This document shows, one piece after another, positions 1 to 11,362 of a stretch of 64,000 nt of DNA. The DNA comes from Meghimatium bilineatum. Its lineage: Eukaryota; Mollusca; Gastropoda; Stylommatophora; Philomycidae. The first letter of the stretch is position 1, and each line of letters opens with the position of its first letter. The stretch lies in contig CM067306.1 of NCBI GenBank assembly GCA_034231615.1, positions 33,101,363-33,165,362 on the forward strand, written 5' to 3'. Position numbers and translations under genes: made by a program. Below the pieces are notes generated by a model. It was not told the origin of the DNA and searched no databases. It was given only the letters and a program-made list of their open reading frames with translations.

Positions 1-252
1 CACGTGTTTCCTTCACATCATCACATGTTTCCTTCACATCATCACGTTTCCTTCACATCATCACATGTTTCCTTCACATCATCCTGTGTTTCCTTCACAT
101 CATCACATGTTTCCTTCACATCATCACGTGTTTCCTTCACATCATCACATGATTCCTTCACATCATCACATGATTCCTTCACATCATCACATGTTTCCTT
201 CACATCATCACATGTTTCCTTCACATCATCACATGTTTCCTTCACATCATCA
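1..252. repeat. 21-bp minisatellite at the window edge
   Basis: About twelve head-to-tail copies of a 21-bp unit (ATGTTTCCTTCACATCATCAC with small variants), cut by the window start. Because 21 is a multiple of three, several frames stay open through it: plus-strand MFPSHHH repeats and minus-strand DDVKETC repeats. There is no start context, splice signal or non-repeat domain, so these frames are read as a by-product of the repeat. Confidence 0.9.
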
Positions 253-2577
253 CCTGGAGTTAAGAAGACTTCTTCCATATCTATGTCTAGAATGCATGAC
301 CTGGAAGTGATGTGTGGTGTTGCATGAAACGAGCGGCATATGGGAACCAAATAAAGAATTACCAACCAACACAGAACCAAAATAGTGTTACCACATGCTG
401 AAGGACATACTGAATATGAGATTGGAGGATCTATGAACTTGTTTGGAACACTATGATGATGATCTTATATGAGTCAACCGTATATGTTAGGGTGTCGCCT
501 TAGTTACACAACTGAGAAGAACCTGTGCTTTTGTCAGAAAGGCTATGGGCTGTTAAGAGCTACCTGCTCACAGCTAAAGGGATTACTTCATCGTTTCCAT
601 CATCAAGCCATCAAATCTAAAACATGCAGTCAATTTCCGGTGGAATGACAAATTTTCATCAGTTATGCTTGTTTACTTAAAAAATAAAAGTCAAATAACC
701 TATGCTAATCATAGGGTCAAATGACCATATTTTTCATTGCTGAAACAAAATGTGCAGAGCATCTACCATTAATTCTGTATACATAATAGTTATGAACCTT
801 CATATTTAAGCTGTATGTAAAATGTCTTATAAGTGAACTTGAATGAAACATTATATCCATGATGTTTACTAGTAACCATTATTAAAAACGCATTGAAAAA
901 GGTGATTTGTTTTTAGTCTTAAAATGTTTATGTGATTGAATGATTTTTCAACCTATAATGTATGCAAGTGATGAAGTTCATGTAGTCCCAATATTGTGTT
1001 GATGTGATGTTTCTTTCGCATTTTTATGCTTCACATGCAAAACAGCAAATACACAAATTCTGCCCTTATTAACAGTTGAAACAAGTCGAAATATTGGCAC
1101 ATACATTAATAGAAAAAGGCGAGTTAAAAAGATTTATCTGTTTTATATCGAAAGAAAGTTTGTTACCGTTTTTTGTCATGCCTTGACTGATGCTACAAGA
1201 TCGATGGCAAGCTACTGGTATGATTTTCAGTGGAATGGCGACCAGAAAAATTGCCAGGCATTCAATTGTGACCAGTAATCTATAGTAAGGTTGCAACAAC
1301 AATTTCTCGCAACAGGTATCACGTCAGACCTGGTAAACCTCATACAACATAACTAGCTCAAAATCATGATATTGTATTGATGAATCTGAGCAACCACTTC
1401 CCAAACAGTTTATATTAAAGCTTCTGAGGATCACACAATATTAATCATGGCTGTGACTTGATGACAGTGACCAGGAAAAAAATATTTTATACCAAAGGTA
1501 GACAACTGTTTACTATCTTGTTCTGAATTGTCTTATTTTTTAACCTGTAGCAATCCGATGTTGACATTTTTCGACAAATTTACTCTTTCCATAGACACCC
1601 GATGTCAACATATGTCACATTGAGGAAACCATTTGTAGTCATGGACACAATCTTCCATGTATTTCCCATCATGTTCTTATAATAACTATGTGATACAGTG
1701 ATTGTCCCTGAATTATTCATGTCAATATAAATACCCAGCTATATATAATTCGATTTCTTCACATTTTCAAGCCATATTGTATAGACATAATGCCATTGTT
1801 CGGAAATTCTTCATGGATGATGATTCAAAGACAATTTTTTAAGGCTTCAGTGTTGCAAGTACTCTAGATCAACATATGGTGGTTGAGGGAGATATTGATA
1901 ATATATAATAGTGATGTTAATGCTGTCATTCATGACTAGGAATTTTCTACAGATAGACCTATGTAAATTTGAAAATGTAAGTCCTTTGTCCACATTGTCC
2001 ATGTTGGTTGTCTACAACATAACACTGCTACACACAAGTAAACAACACCCACACACCATATCCACTAATCACTGATCTCTATTGTCTCAGAATTTGAAAT
2101 AAATAACACAAAATAAAAATGTTATGTCAATAAAGCAAACATATGCAGAAAAACCATGTTATAAAAATGGGCCAGATGCTAGAGGAAGTATGCGTTATTT
2201 TTCTCTGGATTGCTACAGGTTGAAATTATGCAGATTTGATCCAGCAAATGGTTCACAAATGTGAAAAAAATAGTTTGTTAATTTAAATTCAGCATGTGCA
2301 GTGGCTCATGTAAAAAATATGCTGATGTTTTTTTAATGGTTGCCAGTCAGTCAGTCTGTCTGTCAATCTATCTTTCAATTGTCTTTTCTTCAAACGCCAT
2401 CAGGCATCATGAGGAGTTGAGGTTTCTGTCTTTCATCACCTTTGTTGCACTTGCATGGTTAGGCATTGGTTTTTAACAATCTCTCTGATTGAATCAGTCC
2501 TTGTGTAATTGTGGATATATTCAGGTGGTAGATCTGAGAAACTAAGGATGTGATCTGAGTGCAGTGATGATGATCTC
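253..2577. other. Gene-free stretch, probably MFF intron or 3' flank
   Basis: No exon was found on either strand. About 421-605 is a dispersed repeat that recurs near 7.29-7.40, 18.3-18.4 and 21.8-22.0 kb and in part at 24.6 kb. Its shared core contains TGTCAGAAAGGCTATGGGC and ACAGCTAAAGGGATTACTTC. The remainder is AT-rich with nothing recognisable. Since the MFF gene lacks its C-terminal exon in this window, this stretch is probably intronic to it. Confidence 0.5.
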
Positions 2578-2812
2578 ATGACTAACTAACCAATTAACTA
2601 ACTAATTCACCAATTGACTGATTAACTAATTAACCAATTCACTAACTGACTAACTAATTAACTAACCAAATTACTGACTAACTAATTAATTGACAGGTCC
2701 ATTAACTAATTGACTAACAAACTGCCTGGCTTATTAACTAACTAACTGACTAACTAATTAAGTATCTAAATAACTAACTGACTGACTGCCTGACTGACTA
2801 ACTAACTATTGG
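2578..2812. repeat. (CTAA)n-type low-complexity tract
   Basis: A degenerate tetranucleotide run built from ACTAACTAACCAATTAACT-like words with CTGA variants, about 235 bp. It follows GTGCAGTGATGATGATCT, a word also found beside CTAA runs near 21.85 and 40.03 kb, so it looks like the tail of that dispersed repeat. Confidence 0.8.
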
Positions 2813-2852
2813 ATGGCACAATGATGATGTCATTTTAAAAGTTTAACTTTAC

Positions 2853-2946
2853 TTGTGTTCTCAGCAATGTTGAGTCATTTTCCTCATTTAGTAAAACAGA
2901 CTCACGCAGATTCACCCCAGGATCATATGGAACTGGAAAACCACCT
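2853..2946 (-). CDS. MFF: MFF exon 4 (last one visible)
   Basis: The acceptor is ATGTTTACAG before AGGTGG. It joins the AT left by exon 3 to make an Ile codon, then GGFPVPYDPG and LRESVLLNEENDSTLLRTQ. The end is set at a GTAAAG donor in phase 0; readthrough gives VKLNF and a TAA at 2835-2837. The residues LLRTQ sit where vertebrate MFF has its LRRQ..KLNRR coiled-coil start, which argues for splicing rather than ending here. Confidence 0.75.
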
Positions 2947-5900
2947 CTGTAAACATAAATAACAGATTATATAATAGTAATAATAATAATAATAATAACA
3001 ACAATAACAACACCCATAACCTATCAGGATCATAAGGGTGTCACATTGGAGATATCAATTAAAAAGGTCTCTAAACACATCTGTCCTCAGACAGTCAGAA
3101 GAATATAAAAATCATGTCTGGACCCTTCTTTGATGTTATCAATCCAGGATTTTCTTCAGTCGCTCTTCTCCTTTCACTAACTGTTCCTTAAGGTAACACT
3201 ACCCAAATTCCCCTAACAGATAATACATAACTGGAAAAATACTGCTGCAAACTGTAAAAATTCACCTATGTAAACATAAGTAACAATATATATAAATGTA
3301 AAAGAACATCTGTAAACAGAAATATACATTATACATTTAAAAGTCACCTCAATAACATAATAACAAAATTAAACAGAACAGTAAAAGCCACCACTGTAAA
3401 CAGAAATAACAGATTAAGTCATACAAAACCATCTCTATAAAATAAATAACAAAATACATGAAGTAACCACTTCTATAATATAAATAACAGATTATACAGA
3501 GCTGTACAAAACACCTCTGTAAAGAGAAATAACAGAGTATATAGAGCTGTAAAAACCACCTTTAAAAACAGAAATAAAAGATTATACATATACAAATCAC
3601 CTATGTAAACAGAAAGGACAGAACATACTGTGAGAACAAGTGCAGAAGACCCCAGATAATGCTTTAAGAATAAAAACACTTACATGTGACCATTGCTAGT
3701 TCTGTTGCCTCCGTGTGCTGCCATAATTTTCTCATCATCTGTCTCTTCAACAATCGGGAACCTCTCCTCAAGAGTTAAGGTCCTCGGTGGTGTAATAAGT
3801 CCCACGTAAGACAAGCTTTCAGAGGATACATAAGATGTTCCAGGCACATCCAGATCCAGGTCCTGCTTCATGGCTATGTGATGATCATCTCCTGCGAGTG
3901 AGACATGTCTATAAATAGGGATCTACAATATCACAGTGGTGGTGTAACAAGCATTCCACGCTTGACTGTTTTTTTAAATATTTTCGTAAAATAATTAATT
4001 GCCATTGGATCTCTTTTTTTTAGTAAGACTATGTTTCCATTGGATCGCTCTTGTAGCATGACTATGTTCCCATTGGATCTCTCTTGTAGCAGGACTATGT
4101 TTCCATTGGATCTCTCTTGTAGCAGGACTATGTTCCCATTGGATCTCGCTTGCAGCAGAACAGTAAATCTCTCTTGTAGCAGAACTATGTTACCATTGGA
4201 TCTCTCTTGTAGCAGGACTATGGCTCTACCAGCAAAAAGATATATTGCATAGCTGTTTTAGTTTCGCCAATGGCACAATACATCCAACTTTGGTGGGTTT
4301 TCCTTATTTTTACTTTGTATAAGTAGATCCATTATTTTCAATAGTAAAATGAAAAAAACCTTGAATGACCATTCTTCTTCTTCAGCGTACATTCTCAAAC
4401 TCCTGCTGAATTCTCTTGTAGCAGGACATATCCTACTAGATTTCCAGCAGAATATAGTCCAGAGAATGGAATTGCGTTGTGTCGCCGTTTTATTTGCGCC
4501 AATGGCCCGACACAGAATGACCATTCAATTCTGCAAAGCAGAGAAAAGATGAGGGCTGGATGCGAGTTAATTATTTAATAAATCAGAATTTTAGACAGGA
4601 AAGTTTGTCCAATATGTCAAAGTTAATGTAAAATCACACACAGCTATACAGTGGAATCCCTCTATAATGCATTCTTTTATAACAAATTTCCTATATATAA
4701 CAACACTATACAACACCCTAAATTATATTTCTTCTTTATTGTTTTTACAGTATACAACGAATTTCTGATATTACATACATATTTTACAGACCACGTTGTT
4801 ATAATGGGGTTCCACTGTAATCATTATTTTACTCGAGAGCGCTGAATTTCACAAATATAAAATGGCAACACCAACTCAAAATCAAGAACTGCACTAACAA
4901 AATTGTCATCGAACATTGTCATACAAAATTTCAAAGAGAAACTGAAAATGGACAATCAGACCCATATCTTCGCTGTCTGTGCCTCTGTCATCAAATACAA
5001 GTCTATATGGAATATTCATATCTGGAAACTGTGGGTAATAGCCTTCTGATTCCATCTGAGATTTGCAATTTCTCATCACAGATGTATGATTTCTTTCCAG
5101 GTTGTCATCAACTGTTTTATTTGGTTCAATCAAAATTTTATAAACCTCATGGCAGATAAGATAATGGGTGATAGATATTTGTCTCCTATTTCAAAAACAA
5201 ACATGTGATCATGAACACCAAATCTATCTTTACTAAATGACCATCATACCATCACTATTCTACCAATGTCAAACATGGACACTAACAACAAAAGTCAAAA
5301 GAAAACTTGTTACAACAGAAATGACTTGACTACATAGAATTCTCAGAGTAATAATAAAGAGACAGAATCAGAAATGAAAACATCAGAAGACTAGCAAACA
5401 CGATGCCAATCCTGGATTACATCAGAAGACAAGAGATTACCGGGTAAGTGGTTTTCACAATCTTCCAGACTACCATCAGATAGTTCCCCTAAAAAACATT
5501 GATATACAGACACAATGGATACAAAGCCAGGGGCAGACCATGCAAAAGATGGATTACAGAAATAATAGAGTAAACACAAATAAACATATATGAAGCACAC
5601 AAAAAAGCCATCTCCAGAGAACTCTTCTATCCCCGTCACTTCAAGGCATAAAGGGGTATAATACGAAAAGAAAAAGAACAAAGTGATGGACAGAATAGAA
5701 ATAGGCAACAGTTATTTGATTATTGCTGATTCATGGCCTCATGCCCTTTGACCCAACACCATTGTGTGATATATACATGTTTTTGTGAGCTGTTGTTTTC
5801 TTCAATATAGACATTTATTTAATGGATGACATTAGGAAATAAATGTCTTTAGAATGTCAAAACCGATTCCAGATCACAAGAATAGCCAAAAGAATACAGA

Positions 5901-8900
5901 TAGGAAAAAAAATGAACACAAAATAAGATTTTTTTTTGTCACTGTTAAAAAATTATGATAGGTTAAATTGTCAAAATTTGCTGTTCCATTGTATTAAAAA
6001 CTGGTTTGCTTTATTTTTATTTATCTGCATTTGGCATATTTTCAGTTTTACAGCTATCTACTTCAACACTGGCTTGGAGGTTAGAGTGATTTGTCAGTTA
6101 ATCTCACATGCACAACTAGGTTGTTTGTTTGTTTGGTGCTTGCTCCATAGTAATCAGCATGGATATTCATGCAATTTCTGCCGGGAGCATAGTTACGTTG
6201 TGCCACCATTAATTTCCTTATAGGCCCAGCACAGACGATTTTGGCATGCCGTGACATTTCGGGTGGGCTACCCTAGCATGTGACAGCCTTCCCATCGCCA
6301 GGCGGCGAATATGTACTGACTACGCCGAGATGTACAACTAGGTTGAATTTGCATGCAATTTGAAAACTGATCATTCACATTGCACTGGCAATTAGTGATG
6401 CACACAAAAAGTCAACAATACTTGAATAGCAGTGTCATGTATAGGATAAATACTATAATGAAGTAATAGGATATATAAGATATTCTTCTTCAGTGTTCAC
6501 TCTCAAAATGCTGCTGGATCTCTCTTGTAGCAGGACAATGGTCTTACTAGATTTCCAACAGATTGTAGTCCACATACAGAGATTGTAGTCAACAGATTGT
6601 CCTATGGAAATGGGTTGTGTTGCCATTTTACTTGCATCAATGGCCCGAAACATCCATCTTCGGCTGAATATATAAAATATGATTTAACTAGTTTATTACT
6701 CCAATATTGTGTTATAAATTTATATTACATTAGCTCCCCACCAGAAAGGTCAGTGTGTTGTGTCTTACCAGTGGCCTACCAGACCTTCCACAATGCAACA
6801 GTATACTTCTAGTAGACTCTTCTTCCAGTGAAAATCCATCCAACATTCATCAATACAGTTATGAATGTTCCATGTTGTATTTTATCCATTCATGGATTAA
6901 ATGAATGTCTTGTCTCAATTCTTCCTTTTATCTTCTATCAAAAATGTCCATGGATGACGAAGAAATGCAGGCCAGCTGACTTTTCATCTTTGTCCTATTG
7001 TGACAGACTCCAAAGTAGATCAGCAGACATTTCACCTTTGTCCTACTATGATGACTCGAAAGTGTCAGGGAATGTCAGATGTACCATCACTGCAGATGGG
7101 TCAAGAAAGCTGACAGAAGAATAATGAAATAATTGGCCCAGAAGTATATGATACATTCCTAGCAGGACGTGACAATCATGGGATACTGCCGCAACAAAAT
7201 GATTTCCTTCTGAGACTAAACATGCATCCATAAGCTCTCTAACACAACCATACCTTTAAAACAACAAATCTTATACAAGTTTGGGTGTCACCTCACAACC
7301 TTTGTCAGAAAGACTATGGGCTTTCAAAAGCTACCCACCATCCCCTGTTTACAGCTAAAGGGATTACTTCCCCATCTTTATCATTAGCTTTCAATTATAG
7401 CATGACTGGCATTTATGTACTTCCATTTGGCTGACAGTTCTGGTATCACAGATATACACTCCATATCCAGGAAGCTCCTGTTTTATTATTGTCACCCACA
7501 AGTTTTCAAAATCTCAGTGCAAACTTACACATTTTTCAAATTGTCAAATTTCCATTATAGAACCTTGGTTGCCAATTTCCATTACAGAACCTTGGTGGCC
7601 AATTTCCATTATAGAACCTAGTGGCCAATTTCCATTACAGAACCTTGGTGGCCAATTTCGACGATTGTCGAAACAGATATGATACTTAAGAAATACACTA
7701 ACCGTTGTGATACTATTACTAAAAATACCTCCCTAGGGAAAGTGCCATGTTCTAAAATGGCGGACCCATGAAAAAACGGTCTATAAACATTGTTAATGAG
7801 TATTAATAATGAAAAAATCAGAGTTTTCAAAGGTGAGATTGTATGATATATAGAAAGTAATGTAAATGAATTATAATAAGTAAGATTTAGCATTAGAATT
7901 AACTCTGGGGCTGTCAAATTCATTCAGAAAGTGCAAGCATTCATTAAGACACATAGAAAGCTACAAGGCTCTCTCACATGAGTTTGATTTTATAAGGATT
8001 TGTAAAGATGGCAATATCGATGTCTAAAACATTATTGAACACCTTTGGTAATGGAGATAAGCACACTCTGGATTGCTGGTAAGTAAAATGTTAAAAGAAA
8101 TCACAAACTTACACAGTGATAAATCATTGTCTTAAGAGAAGATAACTCTTTTGTGCACAGAGATAAAACTATGGTTTGAATAAATTGCTGTCTTACAAGG
8201 AGGTATATTTTGCCTACAGACCTGCTAAAATGATCCTATCTGGAACTGTCATTCCCACAAACTGTGATGCTGCCTGCAAGTCTTGCTGGACATACCCATT
8301 TTCCTTCCCGTTTAACTCAGACCCTACACCAATCCTGTGAGAATAATATCAAAACTAAAGAAAAAATATAAAGTGTGATTACACACTAAACTACTAACAA
8401 CAGAAAAGAAATAACAGAGGAAGTATGATTACAAACAAGTACAAACAACAGAACAGAAATAACAGATAAAGTTCAATTACACACTAAACTACTAGCAACA
8501 GAAAAGAAATAACAAATGAAGTTTAATTGGTTCTGACATATCATGTGCATACCTACTATTCTGAAATGTGGATGAAGTTTGATATTATGCTGAGCTTCAA
8601 TTCAGGTTTGTTATAGTGCGCACATTTTTGTGTGTGTAGTCAATCAAATTACCGTATGTCACTAGCAGACTGTGTTGCCAGAAAAACAAAATGACTCATT
8701 TTAGTGATTAAATTATGTCACGATTTAATACCATGAATACACATCGGAGGAGGGATGACCATGGATGTTCTGAAGGATCTGCTGCTGAATGCATTGATCT
8801 GCTTGCTACACAATGAGAGCCTCCCAGGATCATATACACGAGAGGTGGGGCGGGACTCTCTGTGCATAGCTCACAGATCAAAGTTAATAGAAATGAACCA

Positions 8901-10193
8901 GCAGAATGACGTCACAAACTACTAAAAAAAGTGCACATCACAAATTACTAATAAATTATGATCTGCACAGATTATTTTTAATCTATGTGCACGATAGGCA
9001 CATGATATGAGATAGTACCGTTTGATTACACACTAAAGTACTAACAGCAAAAAAGAAATAAGAAAAACAATACAATGGAATGCAGCTGTCATTTATACCG
9101 AATGTCATGTCTATTTCAGGCTTTTACGTCAATTTCCTCTATTCTCCATCTCATTATCTTTGTTCAGTCTTTCAATAGGCCCCCTCTCAGTAGAAGGCTT
9201 CTTCAATAGATATTGCATTAAACAAACAGCTGAAGTCTCCTGGGCATGAAAGAAAGCTCTGAGAAACTACCCCACTGCACATAGGAAGTAAGAGAAAATT
9301 GCTCATAATTCTTGGGGATCTAAATAAAGTCTCTCAATTTTCCTATAGAGTTCATAACACCATAACACTGCAGTTATATCGACATGACAAATTTAATTCT
9401 GGCATCTGTTTGTCAAATGACACTGGAACCGTTTGCCAAATAACACTGGAACCATTTGCCAAATAACACTGGAACCATTTGCCAAATAACACTGGAACTG
9501 TTTAACAGTAAAAACAACCATTAAATTTTTTAGTGAGCACTGTCAAAGTTGAAGTAAAACAAAACTTCTCTATTTACCTCCAATCTTTGGAGTCTAAAGT
9601 TCAACGTAAAAAAATACATTTGAACTGCTATGTAATGTTATTGTTTCTTTGACTATCAAAATGCGATGGTGATAATTTCTTACGTTCACTTTTTTAAATT
9701 CATTTGTAGGTACCACTTTGTTTATGCATTCACAGATGGCTGATAAGCCTTATGCTGGCCTAAAAGATTCTTGGACAGATTGGGCATGAAGCTATCACTT
9801 TAGATTAGATGGTGTTTCATCTGCCCATGTATTTCTACCCAGTTTACACTGTTGAGCTGCATTTCTCTTATTTTCACAAGATTCTATGTCTTTTTTAAAA
9901 ATTGCTGAGTGCCATTTAGCTCATTTCATGTTGTGTCTTCCCATGTATCATAGTTTATGACAAAGACTTTCAGTGAGGTCTTTAACGAGTACTTGTAGCA
10001 CTTCATTCGACCACTTTGAGAAATCTTGCTTTTCTATGCAATAATAAATGTGTGTCATCAAGCTTGATAAAGAGGTAAGAACCAAGCTCAAACAGTTTTT
10101 GAAAAATGATCTTTCTTACCGATGAGGCACTTGCATTTTGCTGCTGATTTGTGAGATGAACTCAGGGTCATAGGTCTTTGGCTGTACATCCAT
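2853..10193 (-). CDS. MFF: Mitochondrial fission factor (MFF) homologue, four exons, C-terminus missing
   Basis: MFF is the outer-membrane (mitochondria and peroxisomes) receptor that recruits dynamin-related protein Drp1 for fission. Exons joined: 10120-10193, 8222-8334, 3684-3891, 2853-2946; phases fit exactly and give 163 residues. Family signs: the N-terminal motif YDPEFISQISSKMQVPHRI, repeated as the related MTVPDRIILAG, then TPPRTLTLEER, which matches the conserved TPPRVLTLSER block of vertebrate MFF. A Ser/Asp/Glu-rich middle and LNEENDSTLLRTQ follow, where vertebrate proteins enter the coiled coil. The start is the Met of MDVQPK, shortly before the first motif; the exon is open upstream to its 3' splice site, so a 5' coding exon is possible. 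The coiled coil and tail-anchor helix are not found, so a donor (GTAAAG) after 2853 probably leads outside the window. Without splicing there, translation would stop at 2835 after five more residues. Confidence 0.86.
2932..3625 (-). repeat. Degenerate tandem copies of the intron-exon junction
   Basis: On the plus strand, words like CACCTCTGTAAACAGAAATA followed by ACAGATTATA recur roughly every 35-60 bp (about 3275, 3306, 3347, 3390, 3432, 3468, 3512, 3557, 3598). They match the true exon 4 acceptor at 2946. In the gene's orientation each reads as a pyrimidine-rich run, TTTACAG, then AGGTG, i.e. a copy of the real 3' splice site. Between 2990 and 3220 there is an (AATAAT)n tract and otherwise unique sequence. 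Confidence 0.7.
3684..3891 (-). CDS. MFF: MFF exon 3
   Basis: 208 bp, acceptor CACTCGCAG and donor GTAAGT (consensus). Codes GDDHHIAMKQDLDLDVPG, then SYVGLITPPRTLTLEERFPI and EETDDEKIMAAHGG. The first Gly is split with exon 2 (G plus GA) and the last Ile with exon 4. TPPRTLTLEER is the most recognisable MFF block. Confidence 0.88.
4004..4297 (-). repeat. GAA-tailed SINE-like copy expanded by a 33-bp minisatellite
   Basis: About six copies of a 33-bp unit (TCTCTTGTAGCAGGACTATG plus TTCCCATTGGATC) at 4004-4222, followed by GTTTTAGTTTCGCCAATGGC and a diverged end. The unit is the middle of the 160-bp SINE-like element defined at 25214-25373, here in reverse orientation, so the array grew inside a copy of that element. 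Confidence 0.75.
4372..4522 (-). mobile_element. GAA-tailed SINE-like element
   Basis: Reverse-orientation copy of the 25214-25373 element: it starts with TTCTTCTTCTTCAGCG, runs through TCTCTTGTAGCAGGACA and CCAGAGAATGGAA, and ends near TTTGCGCCAATGGCCCGACA. It lies next to the expanded copy at 4004-4297. Confidence 0.75.
4649..4817. mobile_element. Pogo/Tc1-like MITE, 169 bp
   Basis: TA-flanked element with inverted ends: left CAGTGGAATCCCTCTATAA, right TTATAATGGGGTTCCACTG. No coding capacity. The same termini recur at 30288-31126, 34202-34396 and 53691-53867, and in pieces near 25.04 and 41.83 kb. Confidence 0.8.
5331..5660 (+). mobile_element. LINE 3' fragment, RTE-like, degenerate
   Basis: Broken frames read IKRDRIRNENIRRLANTMPI, LDYIRRQEI, then GRPCKRWITEI-like and KAISRELFYP-like sequence. 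These are the RT C-terminal tail words (RDRVRN..I, YIKRQQ..W, RGRP.KRW) of the copies at 22605-22925 and 39600-39944. There are several stops. The region 4818-5330 holds no recognisable gene; one open stretch there was examined and rejected. Confidence 0.65.
5661..6477. other. No gene seen; minor repeat fragment
   Basis: About 5720-5765 matches part of the dispersed repeat at 56222-56553 (GGCCTCATGCCCTTTGACCC). The remainder has short random open frames without splice logic or domains. Confidence 0.4.
6480..6666 (-). mobile_element. GAA-tailed SINE-like element
   Basis: Reverse copy of the 25214-25373 element (CTCTCTTGTAGCAGGACAAT, TTGTGTTGCCATTTTACTTG, CAATGGCCCGA), with a short internal duplication of AGATTGTAGTC. 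Confidence 0.72.
6885..7130 (+). repeat. Dispersed repeat, second copy inverted near 22.2 kb
   Basis: The words TGTCTTGTCTCAATT, GAAATGCAGGCCAGCTGAC and CCATCACTGCAGATGG are matched in reverse around 22150-22400. A short protein-like relic WM(T/V)KKCRPAD is visible in both, with a weaker echo near 41.6 kb. Family unknown; coding status uncertain. Confidence 0.6.
7285..7400 (+). repeat. Dispersed repeat copy
   Basis: Copy of the element at 421-605: GTCAGAAAGACTATGGGCTT and CAGCTAAAGGGATTACTTCC are shared. No open frame. Confidence 0.65.
7546..7662. repeat. 27-bp minisatellite
   Basis: Four to five copies of AATTTCCATTACAGAACCTT followed by GGTGGCC, one unit shortened. It lies in MFF intron 2. 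Confidence 0.85.
8222..8334 (-). CDS. MFF: MFF exon 2
   Basis: 113 bp between acceptor TTCTCACAG and donor GTCTGT. Completes the Arg codon from exon 1 and codes IGVGSELNGKENGYVQQ, DLQAASQFVGMTVPDRII, LA, leaving G for the next Gly. MTVPDRIILAG is the second VP-R-I motif characteristic of MFF proteins. Intronic DNA at 8380-8530 holds imperfect repeats of ACAGAAAAGAAATAACA, again echoing a splice-acceptor region. Confidence 0.87.
8335..9384. other. MFF intron 1 (part): repeats only
   Basis: Besides the short tandem words at 8380-8530 and 9010-9070, the part at about 8770-8935 (GACTCTCTGTGCATAGCTCA, AATGAACCAGCAGAATGACG) is related to sequence near 23.7-24.0 kb, so it is another dispersed repeat. 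No exon was recognised. Confidence 0.45.
9385..9525 (+). repeat. Duplicated segment carrying a 25-bp minisatellite
   Basis: Four copies of TTTGCCAAATAACACTGGAA plus CCA. The same segment occurs once, unexpanded, at 10475-10555 (AATTTAATTCTAGCATAAAT, CCAAATAACACTG, CAACAGTAAAAGCAACCATT). The two loci are paralogous, and only this one grew an array. Confidence 0.75.
10120..10193 (-). CDS. MFF: MFF exon 1 coding part
   Basis: The exon is 10120-10238 with acceptor CTGTTTTTAG and a consensus donor GTAAGA. Coding is set from the Met at 10193: MDVQPKTYDPEFISQISSKM, QVPHR, the hallmark N-terminal Drp1-regulatory motif of MFF. The acceptor implies at least one upstream exon, non-coding or short. The frame is open to the acceptor (DSQIKLPDHSHLSDY), so an earlier start cannot be excluded. 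Confidence 0.85.
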
Positions 10194-10599
10194 GTAATCA
10201 GAAAGATGGCTGTGATCAGGCAGCTTGATCTGACTGTCCTAAAAACAGTGAAATTAAAAAGAAATTTGTAATGAAAACATTGTAATGAAAGATAATGGGT
10301 CGATTCTATGCTTCAGTAAGATGAAGGAGAGAGGAATCCAAGGACCTTTTATAAAGCAAGATGCTAAATTTGAGGAAGAAATAGTTCCATCAAGTCCAAC
10401 AGGTGTTAAAAAATATAAACTCCAGAATGTGAATGTGTTGGACCTAACTGTAAATAAAATGGCAAAAACTGTAGTTTTATGGACATGGAAAATTTAATTC
10501 TAGCATAAATATGCCAAATAACACTGTTCAACAGTAAAAGCAACCATTTTATTTTTGTGATTTGGAGCCGTTCAAAAGTAAAAACAACCATCTGCGACA

Positions 10600-10680
10600 C
10601 AACTCATCTCTGCTTTCTGGAAACCTAGTAGGACTATTGTCCTGCTACAAGAGAGATCCAGCGGGAGTTTGAGAATTAAT
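10600..10680 (+). mobile_element. Partial GAA-tailed SINE-like element
   Basis: Contains AGGACTATTGTCCTGCTACA, AGAGAGATCCAGCGGGAG and TTTGAGAATTAATGTGAA, the 3' half of the 25214-25373 element. Confidence 0.6.
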
Positions 10681-10894
10681 GTGAACCAACAAACAGAAAA
10701 TATACAATTTGGTAGTAGCATTGGTTCAGATGGAAACACATTTTTATTTTAGAGCAAAATCATATTTGAAGACAAGTCAGTTTCAAAATATATTCTTCTT
10801 CTTGTAATTCTTCAAATATTTGTATTTCAACATTTATATTCCAAAATGGATATTATCAAAAGACAGGTCATATCTGCAATTTTTTTACCAACAC

Positions 10895-11030
10895 TCTGCT
10901 ACCAATGTCTAACAGTCTCTGCAGCAAAGTAAAATTGTTACATGTGTAATGAAGTGTCTGAGAAAAGAAGCAATGGTTACTAAACTAGATAAAATAGGAA
11001 ATGAAGAAATTCATGAATTTTGAACATGCC
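10895..11030 (+). mobile_element. LINE fragment
   Basis: ATGAAGTGTCTGAGAAAAGA and AAACTAGATAAAATAGGAAA match the LINE copies at 35.26-35.77 and 47.41-47.90 kb. Too decayed to translate. The interval from here to 11,362 shows nothing else. Confidence 0.5.
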
Positions 11031-11362
11031 ATGTTCTTGCATTGACTGACTATTACATTTTTATAAACTTATGTCTATTTTTTTTTTATTGGTCTGCCAT
11101 TTTTAATTTTTTTTACCGGCTGTTGTTTTTTTACTATGCTGATAGCAGGTAACAATCATGTATTGAAATAAATATTCTTGTTAAGTATCGTAATTCTTAT
11201 GTCTCTCATTTACATGTGGCTTTTCTAAAAATCATATGTGCATCAGCTCTGTAAATATCTAGATCATGTAGTTACAATGTAAAATGTAAATCAATATTTG
11301 TGAGTCTGTTCTGTCATGCCATTGCCATGAAGACGAAAGTGTTTTTTAACATGTAGGCTTAA

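Noticed and set aside
42-380. Repeat protein of DDVKETC or MFPSHHH units
   Set aside because: Generated by a 21-bp minisatellite whose length keeps several frames open at once.
4952-5190. Minus-strand open stretch (HEVYKILIEPNKTVDDNLER and FPDMNIPYRLVFDDRGTD) with an acceptor-like TGAAATAG, between MFF exons 2 and 3
   Set aside because: Its entry phase does not fit MFF exon 2, including it would hit a stop, its donor (GTCTGA) is weak, and no family match was recognised. Exons 2 and 3 join directly.
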